DNA from: Treponema sp. UBA6988
Lineage (GTDB): Bacteria > Spirochaetota > Spirochaetia > Treponematales > Treponemataceae
Assembly (NCBI GenBank): GCA_002448445.1
Contig: DJYC01000106.1
Coordinates: 1-21,715, forward strand
DNA length: 21,715 bases
Reading direction: 5' to 3'
Positions 7,101 through 12,893 of the stretch are shown here, piece after piece (the first letter of the stretch is position 1; every line of letters starts with the position of its first letter). Position numbers and translations under genes: made by a program. The notes below the pieces were generated by a model that worked only from the letters and a program-made list of their open reading frames with translations, made no database searches and was not told the DNA's origin.

Positions 7101-9830
7101 GGCATCGTATTCAAAGGAGTTGCAGAATTTTTCAAGAGCAGTCGTATTTTCAGCAGCCCCATCTTTGGTAGTCGCATTTGCATTAGGCTGGGGCTCTTGT
7201 ATTCTTTCAGCCATTGCCTTTATTTTCTCTGGCGAATAGCAGCCGTCGATGTATTTTATAACTTTACCGCCATATTCCTTTTCTTCCTCTATGGCAACAG
7301 GAAGAGGGTATAATGGATCGAATGCCCTTACCTTCGTGTATTTTATTTTAATGTTGTGCCTAAGAGCCGTGTTCTTTACGTCATCCGACCTGCTAATAAA
7401 GTAAAGGTGGCCGCCCCTTCCTACAGAATACTCTTTTGAATGCTTGTTCTCTTCATTCTTAGTCAGTAAAAATTCATCGCACTTTTTTTCAGAATCATCA
7501 TAAGTGAGCAGACAAACATTGCGTTCCCAGTCAAAGCTTCCGTATGGCTCTGCGCTTTGGGTAACAATTACGCTACCCTCGTATGGAGCCTTCCACATTC
7601 TGAACGGCCTTTGCGGAGAGAATATATTGTTGTATTTATCCTTTTCAGCGTCAGTAAGCTTTATAGTTGCCTCTTCAACTTTTACTCCGTCTGCCGCATA
7701 GATATTCCTCTCTTCAAATTCAAGGTTCCCAAGGTTTTTCAGATACTTTGCACTGTTGCTTTCAACTATGTCTGCAAGTCCGTCTCCGTCAAGGTCAGCA
7801 AAAGTCCTGTGAGTTTTTGAAGAGCCGCTTTGATCCGTACTTGAGTAACTTGCCCCTCCTGTAGGATAAGAAGTTTTTTCTACCGCTTCCACAGTGTTTC
7901 CATTTTTTATACTAGATGTGGAACCAGTTCCTGTTCCTCCATACAGGTTCCACCCTGTAGAGTATGACCGGCTTTCCTCTTCATTCATTTTTCCATTAAT
8001 AGATACAGTCCGTTCTGCCCCTGTGCTTCCCTTTATATGGATTTCGTTTCCGTTTGCCCTTATCAGGTCTGGTATTGAATCCCCATCCATGTCTGCATAA
8101 AGAACTTCCGTATAGGTTGTAGTCTGGGAAGAAGAGCCGTTTACCCCGGAAGAAATATGTGCGTCATAAGACTTACCGCCTACTCCAACTCCGCCACCAG
8201 CATTGTAGCTGGAAGAGCTTCCTTCTCCAAGTCCTGCAGAAAGTGGGGCGTCAACGCTAAACTCTTCTGCAGCGGCAAAATATTTTCCGTCCTTTATTTC
8301 TTCATAGTCAAAAGTGTATGAATAGCTTTCCTTTTCCTCGCTGTCGTGTACGGTAAAGGCTGTAAGGTAGCTTAGATCCGCATCGTCATATTTGTAGTCA
8401 AAGCTATACTTGCGAAGAAGCTCGTTTTGGTATGATACGGTTATGGTGCTGAGCCTCCAGCAGCATTCGCTTATGGCACCGCTTCTTGCGTCAACCCTCA
8501 CATCTTTTCTGAGTTCGTCGGACTCTTTCTCCCCCTCATAGGTAAAAAGGACGGTGTAGTTTCCGCGCTTTCCATTCTGTCCCGTATATGTAATTCTCTT
8601 GAGGTACACATATCCTCTGTCCATCTTGTATTCATACAGGATGCAGTTTCCGTATGTATCACATTGCTCCGCAAGATGCCAGGTGTAGGTTCCGCCGCCC
8701 CCCTTTGTGCATGGGGCTGTTAGATTGTCTTTTGCATGGTCAACGTATTTTCCGTAGCGGCTTACGTTGCCGTTTCCGTCCGTAACTTCCCACCAGTCCT
8801 CTTTGTCTGAATAATGCCTTACGATTTTCTGCGCCAGCGTCTCGCGCAAAGTGCTGTATTCCTGAATTCCTCCAGCCTCGCGGTCAAGCTCCATCCTTGT
8901 TCCGTTGAGCAGGTAGCTGTCGTGGCCTTTGTATTGCGGAAGTCCGTTCCGTGTGTCCGTAGAGACTTCTCCTCCGCAGGATATGGAAAATCCCCTTCCG
9001 GTAATCCCGCTGCTTCTTGAGCTTGAATAGACAAGGGCTACGGAAGGATTCATTCCCCTGCGTCCTCCCGGAATTTCAAGTGGAAGACTGAACGAAGCCT
9101 CTCCGGAAGGTGATGCCGTGGGGGCATCCATGTGTATTATGGACTGTGCTGGGCTAACTGCCTCCAGCTGCTTTATGCTGTTCAGGTTCACGTCAACCGG
9201 GCTTGCCGTTTCCGGAAGGGTTAGCACGGCGTTTATCATGTCCGTAAAATGGGTGGTCGCACTTGTAAGCGTATGGTTCGTTCTGTCTATAGACCTGCGC
9301 TCCAGCGGTGTCCAGCAGTTTGCCTCCGTGTCGTAATAATACGTAAGCATGGTGTCCAGCACAGCGGGCTTTTCCTCCAGCATGGGGTTGTACGGAATGG
9401 TTACAAGAACTTCCTTCTTGAATTTTGTTCCTGCAGGAAGAAAGCGGTAGCATGCGGCCATAGAGGTTGCGTTTGAAAGCCTTTCGCCAGTACCCTTGGT
9501 TTCCCTTAGCCCGGTTATGCTTATTTTTGTATCAGCATCAAGTGCCCCGGCAGGAATTAATATTCTGGCTTCGCCGAGTACTACAGATCCGCCCTTTTCG
9601 GCCGTTATCAAGGCACAGGAGGTTTCTTCTTTTACCTCTTCGCTCTTGGGGGCGTAGTTGGTGCTTGGGCTTTTCGGTGGCAAGGCATTCTTCACTTCAC
9701 CGGTTATCAGCTCAAGCTTTTTCTCTGTAAATTCATTTTTTTCTGCCGCCTCTTCCGCAATGAGCATTACCGGAGATGCAGACAAAAGATATACTGTTGT
9801 TAGTGCCGCAAAGGCTGTCTTCTTTAACAT
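597..9830 (-). CDS. Giant secreted SpvB/TcdB/YD-repeat (RHS) toxin with HExxH metalloprotease tip
   Basis: A 3077-residue protein with a Sec signal peptide (residues 1-25, cleavage near LIA-EE). A ZU5-like region (about 73-200) contains GGSVVLGEARILIPAGAL. An SpvB domain starts near 240 (GGRRGMNPSVALVYSS). Six VCBS/FG-GAP calcium loops of DxDGDGxxD type start at D580, D679, D1361, D1461, D1546 and D1697. A TcdB-like middle segment follows, then YD repeats (YEYDKYGN, YEYDALGR and others) from about 1860 to 2790. The RHS core end is at 2803-2887 (YRFTAKELDKETGLYYYGARYLDP, here split: YRFTAKEL, then YYYGARYLDP; ending NPVRYIDPDG). The last 190 residues form a variable tip with HELVGH at 3020-3025. 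Insect Tc toxins split this into TcB and TcC, which form a hollow shell around the tip; here both parts are one chain. The ATG at 9830 has GGAG 7 bases upstream. The signal peptide and position at the end of a T2SS operon suggest it is the substrate of that machine (inference). Confidence 0.93.
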   Translation of the reverse strand: MLKKTAFAALTTVYLLSASPVMLIAEEAAEKNEFTEKKLELITGEVKNALPPKSPSTNYAPKSEEVKEETSCALITAEKGGSVVLGEARILIPAGALDADTKISITGLRETKGTGERLSNATSMAACYRFLPAGTKFKKEVLVTIPYNPMLEEKPAVLDTMLTYYYDTEANCWTPLERRSIDRTNHTLTSATTHFTDMINAVLTLPETASPVDVNLNSIKQLEAVSPAQSIIHMDAPTASPSGEASFSLPLEIPGGRRGMNPSVALVYSSSRSSGITGRGFSISCGGEVSTDTRNGLPQYKGHDSYLLNGTRMELDREAGGIQEYSTLRETLAQKIVRHYSDKEDWWEVTDGNGNVSRYGKYVDHAKDNLTAPCTKGGGGTYTWHLAEQCDTYGNCILYEYKMDRGYVYLKRITYTGQNGKRGNYTVLFTYEGEKESDELRKDVRVDARSGAISECCWRLSTITVSYQNELLRKYSFDYKYDDADLSYLTAFTVHDSEEKESYSYTFDYEEIKDGKYFAAAEEFSVDAPLSAGLGEGSSSSYNAGGGVGVGGKSYDAHISSGVNGSSSQTTTYTEVLYADMDGDSIPDLIRANGNEIHIKGSTGAERTVSINGKMNEEESRSYSTGWNLYGGTGTGSTSSIKNGNTVEAVEKTSYPTGGASYSSTDQSGSSKTHRTFADLDGDGLADIVESNSAKYLKNLGNLEFEERNIYAADGVKVEEATIKLTDAEKDKYNNIFSPQRPFRMWKAPYEGSVIVTQSAEPYGSFDWERNVCLLTYDDSEKKCDEFLLTKNEENKHSKEYSVGRGGHLYFISRSDDVKNTALRHNIKIKYTKVRAFDPLYPLPVAIEEEKEYGGKVIKYIDGCYSPEKIKAMAERIQEPQPNANATTKDGAAENTTALEKFCNSFEYDATLQKIVRKDDAKNGLKFDKDFYEAYIKDNDNIDSTEAVLEKYTKFGITPSYKDSEFVYESSPVKANLPQTDAENPGNGLCIDTLDGEMVIVADGKVFYGSNKLEDVKAETGGKKIKLYFPECTVSYELKNDETGKPFAADKTITYNTDCLYDVDDEGYISLICFDENGNLIHKAQKMEALAFDTASDFSNKNQVMSVFVKTIQVLVTDKKNPLKQKRADLECNIEAGESLYGGIKNWYYGIWSSTSDFSPKLLTAFIEEQKELNKDKDESEFESRKDALKEKAENGNVSESDAGTPDIPFYLPTENSPAAMQAEKQEGLDLSDFPLKKEGASGAGEAVLNTALIGRVNMSCSVNKKRQTETKYFTPFISGDIVHAVRAGGESFYQIEGLFEDVASQDNGNQKVFRMPYVGRGKSEGTDVTWGCDFSAGPVSEGGTKGYNDGKNHVTQTLRDMNGDGRADIVIYDGSSISVYPCVEENGEVKYAEPYKISGFHISESESDMETNGASISAGGGISLKWDGKKVSVHFNPSMGGGFTTGKSWGTSSQKGGLLDINGDGLADYIDEGNVLLNKGREAENYGFAKTNVNLSETKVNGSSKSFSVSKSYPHSVTCLDSGFSASGSVNISTSVSKTQGMYLDLNGDGLADYIRFDDNDNSVKVKVRYNSGNGFTDEKIVELPAWGIVGKSGIKSDVEGDLGFVGDIKIVGNAIQNFIREYSFAEKYGEALNDADNALSLSVDFTVASNANLGGNFKVSIPIPTTSCFININGNGSGGAGVTATENALEVSMTDLDGDGMADQVMRVPGKATFWKKNIAGKAGLLNCVHLPTGGSYKIEYKGMYGTADMPHFSYVMSSVTADDGCGVTKKEVLHGEHSVQTEYQYSNARYDRLDKEFYGFGKIVTTLADGSKSTALYSNDTGLYHTKCMPLSGELRSKDGTLLSENRTKYEPSPFALPTYEESRNYEKDSSASVCGRTEYEYDKYGNVISLTQYEENSAYVRAKIDYAPNYEKHILSLPSRIEVEDAAGNTVALREGEYNADGSLVCLKEYSSRGDFLGTRLDYDENGNIVRLTYPTGVSTEYEYDRDNKMLPVTISQVSKEGERLAGTIEYDGRMLKKGETDCNGNSFAYKYDSWLRLSEMRTPYDTGEVPAVRYEYNMHNDEKLMSAVTYQKIRTDASDESVMRTIVQCDGLGRTVRTAKQGEVRDADTGAKTKGWNVSGPVEYDIKGRTVKEYAPYFVAGEGTEAIEDLDEKKVPFEYATEHEYDERDRSTLNILPDGSEWKTGYYIEESYANPRAVVCSTDAQGNVTETKSDVRGNIVAMAKYDADGKLATHTRYEYDALGRMTLAYDAEDNPVCVEYDMLGRRTLLSSVDSGCKKFYYDKSSGNLVQETDSVMDEKRLFINYEYDAFNRLVGVDYPGEMTDTVYVYGKSADRSNLAGRLAARTDASGTVSYMYGKLGEISQETRKISSHIDGFKKDRTATMEYKSDYLGRMQEIVYPDGERVEYAYDYGGNVCGVSGTTKEGNDFSYVKDIGYDEYGQRNFIEYGNGVKTDYEYNPERRWLSSIRTENENNIQYQNIEYKFDTLGNILSYTNDCLNGGAYKTSQSYTYDALGQLTSVSGSTEHNPYRASQPVHVSEYKQNFVFDEAGLGRMMNKTSSEVTLTGSRNGDDLNYAIDYVYAKGFAHRLERAGNRFYKYDANGNVTQEEYDGLSESDSREVTVTDYGNDVYGVDSAWGYFETDNATTKVRQERHYRRTYVWDVRNRLTESHDSTNDVYYVYGEDGMRTNKYTRNAETIYFCNFWTWHKDGGSELDGGKNSKHIFLGTERLVTKVNSANRPTDSEEMHSQYFYHSDHLGSAQLVTNQDGEVYQRIEYTPYGETWIDMRTNITALYDVPYRFTAKELDKETGLYYYGARYLDPKYSRWISTDPALGEYIPAAGKANAKDMANLPGMGGIFNHTNAGLFHYAGNNPVRYIDPDGRDIDILADADTVLQFINKYSYYKYKVDVNHHLVRDGNKTNKGVTSKKYSAVIDAAINDHTKTINIRISDTGIRKYSDGTLSADYDVEREGGGGVTCNYSQNLKLVTITGRDSIYDIPMENGDTHRYTPEEILMHELVGHAIPMFLNVTGGSAIFNENTIRKELGINERKETNNDSVVNYNSNGKFLFMPNK
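1211..1232 (-). repeat. RHS core segment (NAGLFHY) repeated at the right window edge
   Basis: On the minus strand this 22-base stretch begins AATGCCGG and ends CCATTACG, coding NAGLFHY within the last conserved part of the RHS core. It lies about 18 bases before the codons for NPVRYIDPDG. An identical copy lies on the plus strand at 21694-21715. The two copies are therefore inverted relative to each other and about 20.5 kb apart. Confidence 0.85.
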
Positions 9831-9845
9831 ATTTCTACTCCGTTT

Positions 9846-10508
9846 TTAATTTTCTGTTTTTTTGTATACTACTTCAACGCAGTCATGTTCAAAGTCTTCA
9901 TGAGGGGAGACTACCGCGGCAAAGCCACAGTAAGTGCCGTTGAAAGTGCTGGTCCCGCCGTCATTAAAGTAGTCAACGTCATCCCCATTTATTTTTACCA
10001 AAAAGCGTCTTGAGGCATTGTCGTGCTCTATGCTTACCGTATTGGTCTGGCTAAAACCCTTGATTATTGAATTGCATCTTGTCCAATCCCCGGTACGTTC
10101 AAAAGCACCCCCTGTAACGGTTCCTTTCAGGTATTCCCCTGTTACCTTTATAAGAAGGCAGTTCATCCTGCACCCCGCGCCGCGTCCTGTCCCGCAGAAT
10201 ACTATTCCGTACCCTGCATTGGAGTCTCCGCTTTCCTTCCTAAGCTGTACAGTAAATTTCTTAAAACTATTTCCTGTATTTGTGAATGGGCTGAACCAGA
10301 AGGTATATCCGTCGGGGGTAAGAAACCTGCTGTCATTTGTCCTAAAAACATACTCCAAAGAATCACCGGAACTTTCAAAAAGTTCACTTGTTCCTTCAAC
10401 GACATTTCCTCCGCCTATTTCCACACCGTCCGAATCTCCGTTCCCGGAGGAACACCCGGCAAGGAGTAACACAGCTGCAAACAAAATCATAACACTTTTT
10501 ATATTCAT
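9846..10508 (-). CDS. Lipoprotein with probable beta-sandwich (concanavalin-like) domain
   Basis: A 220-residue protein. I place the start at the ATG at 10508, because GGAGG lies 5 bases before it and the signal peptide (MNIKSVMILFAAVLLLAGC) then begins at once. A longer reading from 10583 would put 25 non-signal residues in front. The lipobox is LAGC with Cys19, followed by a Gly/Ser/Asp-rich linker. The rest (about 45-215) alternates aromatic and polar residues in a pattern like concanavalin/LamG or DUF1080 beta-sandwich folds (for example YTFWFSPF, YGIVFCGTG, FLVKINGDDVDYF, YCGFAAVV). No catalytic motif was identified. It ends 15 bases before the RHS toxin gene and starts 20 bases after the FN3 lipoprotein stop, so it is surely co-transcribed. 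A role in binding or displaying the toxin on the outer membrane is conceivable but only inferred from position. Confidence 0.82.
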   Translation of the reverse strand: MNIKSVMILFAAVLLLAGCSSGNGDSDGVEIGGGNVVEGTSELFESSGDSLEYVFRTNDSRFLTPDGYTFWFSPFTNTGNSFKKFTVQLRKESGDSNAGYGIVFCGTGRGAGCRMNCLLIKVTGEYLKGTVTGGAFERTGDWTRCNSIIKGFSQTNTVSIEHDNASRRFLVKINGDDVDYFNDGGTSTFNGTYCGFAAVVSPHEDFEHDCVEVVYKKTEN

Positions 10509-10528
10509 ATTTTCCTCCAAACTCTCCC

Positions 10529-11320
10529 CTAGCTGTTGCTCAGGTAAGTAATGCTTCTTAGCGAAAGCGTGTAGTCCACGCACGTAAGCTGCCCTGCTAC
10601 GACGGCATTATCCTTTATGTAAATCTTAAAATAAATTTTTCTTGCTTCATAAGCCTCGTTGGGAATGTCAAAAGCGATATTCTGCGATACGGAGCAAGGG
10701 CTGTTGCCCGGAACCAGATAAAAAAAGTCCGTGTCCCGTGCACCCGCGGAAAGATCTTTTTGCTCAAGTACAATTTCTGCCTTTCTGCGTGGAGGTACGG
10801 TTACAAAGAACCAGTCTTCATCCCGGACCGTATAGTCGTCATGATATATCCCGTAGTATGAATTAAGATAAAGAAAGTCACTTTCAAGATGCCTTGCATG
10901 GGACATGTCATCATTAGGCTCGCAGGAATCCCTCCTTACCTGTGATGCGTATGCATGGGCAAGATGAGTTCCGCAGAAAAGCCTTGTTCCGCGGCTCTTG
11001 TCCAACCTGTAGACATAACGGGAAAGAGTGTTCAGGTCGGTGTCCTTGTAGGAAAGGCCTGTACCCCTGTACACAAGCTGGAAATTAAGGGGCCGGTGGT
11101 CAACTGCCCTGTACAGAAAATATTCGTCAGCACCTTCGTCTTCCTTCCAGTCAAGGAAAACAGTATTCTCTTCCCGGAAAGAATCTGCGGACGGCACTTC
11201 ATCAGCAGGATCAGAATATGTCCTTAGCGCATAGTCCGCAAAAACATCGTTGCACGAACTGAACAAGAGGCACAAAGCCATGCAAAAAGCCAATGCAATA
11301 AAATCTGCTAACCGTTTCAT
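10529..11320 (-). CDS. Lipoprotein with FN3-like and PPC-like domains
   Basis: A 263-residue protein with a signal peptide ending in lipobox FSSC (Cys23). Residues about 50-125 look like a fibronectin type III domain (VFLDWKEDEGADEYFLYRA, then YKDTDLN and YVYRLDK). Residues 130-263 resemble a PPC-type beta-sandwich: CEPNDDMSHARHLE, then DEDWFFVTVPP, which matches the usual EPNDxxxxA...DxDwFxVxVp pattern. PPC and FN3 domains usually mediate surface attachment or protein contacts. The ATG at 11320 overlaps the previous stop as ATGA, indicating translational coupling. A GTG at 11332 in the same frame is less likely because it sits only 3 bases from GGAGG. An accessory role for the secretion machine or the RHS protein is inferred from operon position. 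Confidence 0.82.
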   Translation of the reverse strand: MKRLADFIALAFCMALCLLFSSCNDVFADYALRTYSDPADEVPSADSFREENTVFLDWKEDEGADEYFLYRAVDHRPLNFQLVYRGTGLSYKDTDLNTLSRYVYRLDKSRGTRLFCGTHLAHAYASQVRRDSCEPNDDMSHARHLESDFLYLNSYYGIYHDDYTVRDEDWFFVTVPPRRKAEIVLEQKDLSAGARDTDFFYLVPGNSPCSVSQNIAFDIPNEAYEARKIYFKIYIKDNAVVAGQLTCVDYTLSLRSITYLSNS

Positions 11321-12321
11321 CTTGCCACCCACACTCCTCCAAGGCCAAATCTTACCGTTGCATAAGGTTCCTTGACCGTGTATATGTCAACCTCCGAACA
11401 CCCTTTTAGCTTGAATCTTTGAGAGACAAGATAGCTGTATTCAATCATGGAGGCAACAGCCGGATAATTACGGTACAGCATTCTCCTGCCGCTCTCATAT
11501 TTTTCCTCAATAGAAAGCATTCCAAATTCAAACATTGGGCCAGCACCGACTGCCACGGCACTCTTTTCGTCCAGGCTTACATTTATAAAAAATGGAACCT
11601 TTACGCTAATAAGGTTTATGTCCAAGGGGTAGCTGTCACCGCGCCCCTTTCCGTAAAGCCAAGACAGGGAACCCCTTACGGAATAATACAATTCCCTTTG
11701 TTTTATTGAACTGCCCTTCCACGGAAGCCTCGTCTCTGCCCCTACATCAAGGCCAAATATCCCCGCAACGGATTTGTTCCATGCAGCGTCAAGCGGTGTC
11801 CACCAGTAAAGACAGAAAGGAATGTCAAAAGCAAGGGAAAATTTTTTGTCTCCATTGTCTGATGAAGAACCGTATTTCTGCTTAATGCACAGGGCAATGT
11901 CGTCCGCAGCCTTTTTTGTCATGCGGTCAAAATCCCTGATGGTATCAGAATTTACGAATACCCGCACGTCCTTTTTGCTCTCATGGTCATAAAGCTTTAG
12001 CTCGCAGTACCAGCCTTCAGCAGACTTCTTTACGCTGCCGTAAATCAGCTTCTTAATGCCAAGGATTCGGCAAAGCTCTCCGGCATCCGAACTGTCATAA
12101 ATTTCCCCGGAGGAATTGCCGCCAGTCTTTTGGAATTCAAAGGCTCCGTTAAAATCCTGGCGGTGAAGTTCCTTCATTATAAGGTCTTCGGCACTTTGCT
12201 CCACAGAGATTCTTTTTCCCTCCCAATCCGTATAGAGGAATGGGGAAATGTAAACCTGTTCAGCTGCCCCTGCACCGCAAAGGATGAATACCATCAATGC
12301 AGACAGTATGCTTACTTTCAT
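11317..12321 (-). CDS. Periplasmic/outer-membrane protein: TolB-N/CsgG-like domain plus probable beta-barrel
   Basis: A 334-residue protein with a signal peptide (cleavage near AGA-AE, residue 19-20). The first part (about 20-150) has the alpha/beta pattern of TolB N-terminal or CsgG-like domains (CRILGIKKLIYGSVKK, then WYCELKLYDHESKKDVRVF and a helix FDRMTKKAADDIALCI). The second part (about 160-334) is made of amphipathic strands ending GLGGVWVAR, as expected of a small outer-membrane beta-barrel. Similar two-part proteins occur in spirochaetes. GGAG lies about 8 bases before the ATG, and ATGA overlaps join it to both neighbours. Its place between the T2SS genes and the toxin suggests an envelope accessory factor. 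The function is unknown. Confidence 0.78.
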   Translation of the reverse strand: MKVSILSALMVFILCGAGAAEQVYISPFLYTDWEGKRISVEQSAEDLIMKELHRQDFNGAFEFQKTGGNSSGEIYDSSDAGELCRILGIKKLIYGSVKKSAEGWYCELKLYDHESKKDVRVFVNSDTIRDFDRMTKKAADDIALCIKQKYGSSSDNGDKKFSLAFDIPFCLYWWTPLDAAWNKSVAGIFGLDVGAETRLPWKGSSIKQRELYYSVRGSLSWLYGKGRGDSYPLDINLISVKVPFFINVSLDEKSAVAVGAGPMFEFGMLSIEEKYESGRRMLYRNYPAVASMIEYSYLVSQRFKLKGCSEVDIYTVKEPYATVRFGLGGVWVAR

Positions 12322-12893
12322 TTTTTATTCTCCACATTTTTTAATGATTCTTCATTGAACTGTTTTAATTTTCTTATATACTCTTCCGTCTCACGCTTCA
12401 TCTCCATTTCATCAAGCACTTCGTTTGAATGAATAAAGTTGCCGCTCCGGCTTAGGAACAATGCCTTAAGGTACAATGCCTCATCCTTTTTGCCGCCAGC
12501 CTTTATTGCAGAATCTATATCCTCCATGGCCTCGGAAAAAAGCCCTTCATCATATTTCTTTTCTGCCATCCTAAGCAAATCTTCTGATGACTTTATCCGG
12601 TAGTAAAGGACGAGGGAAGGTGCCCATGAAACCGAGTCATCTATAGCTATGCAACCATCCTTCTCTATATGCAGCTTCTTTTCTCCGTCACCATAAAGGT
12701 TGAACATGAACCTTCCGTTTATTCCGCTTGAACCAATAAACTTTCCGTCCAGATAGAAATCAGCACCAGAAACGGCATTGTTCGAATAGTCATAAATCAT
12801 TGCGTATACAGTCCTGCCGCCAAGCTTCTTTGTTGACGTGCAGCCGGAAAAGAGCAAGCACAATGACAATATAAAAAAGCACCTACCTTTCAT
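12318..12893 (-). CDS. TPR lipoprotein with carboxypeptidase-regulatory/PEGA-like domain
   Basis: A 191-residue protein. The signal peptide ends in lipobox FSGC with Cys18. Residues about 27-95 resemble a small carboxypeptidase-regulatory or PEGA-like beta domain (VYAMIYDYSNNAVSGADFYL, then GINGRFMFNL and EKKLHIEKDGC). Residues about 103-165 form two TPR-like helical pairs (LLRMAEKKYDEGLFSEAMED, then EALYLKALFLSRSGN), and the tail is charged and helical. It might play the part of a pilotin or secretin-assembly factor, since T2SS pilotins are small lipoproteins that are sometimes TPR-built, and no other pilotin is seen here; this is inference. The ATG overlaps the previous stop as ATGA, and the next gene follows with the same overlap. 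Confidence 0.8.
   Translation of the reverse strand: MKGRCFFILSLCLLFSGCTSTKKLGGRTVYAMIYDYSNNAVSGADFYLDGKFIGSSGINGRFMFNLYGDGEKKLHIEKDGCIAIDDSVSWAPSLVLYYRIKSSEDLLRMAEKKYDEGLFSEAMEDIDSAIKAGGKKDEALYLKALFLSRSGNFIHSNEVLDEMEMKRETEEYIRKLKQFNEESLKNVENKK

Noticed and set aside
9193..9453. Minus-strand frame overlapping the N-terminal part of the RHS gene (also 4157-4402 and 8819-9034)
   Set aside because: Alternative-frame shadows inside the clearly coding RHS gene, lacking recognisable motifs.
10509..10583. N-terminal extension of the beta-sandwich lipoprotein
   Set aside because: The ATG at 10508 has a perfect GGAGG at good distance and starts a clean lipoprotein signal peptide; the extension would overlap the previous gene by 55 bases and bury the signal.
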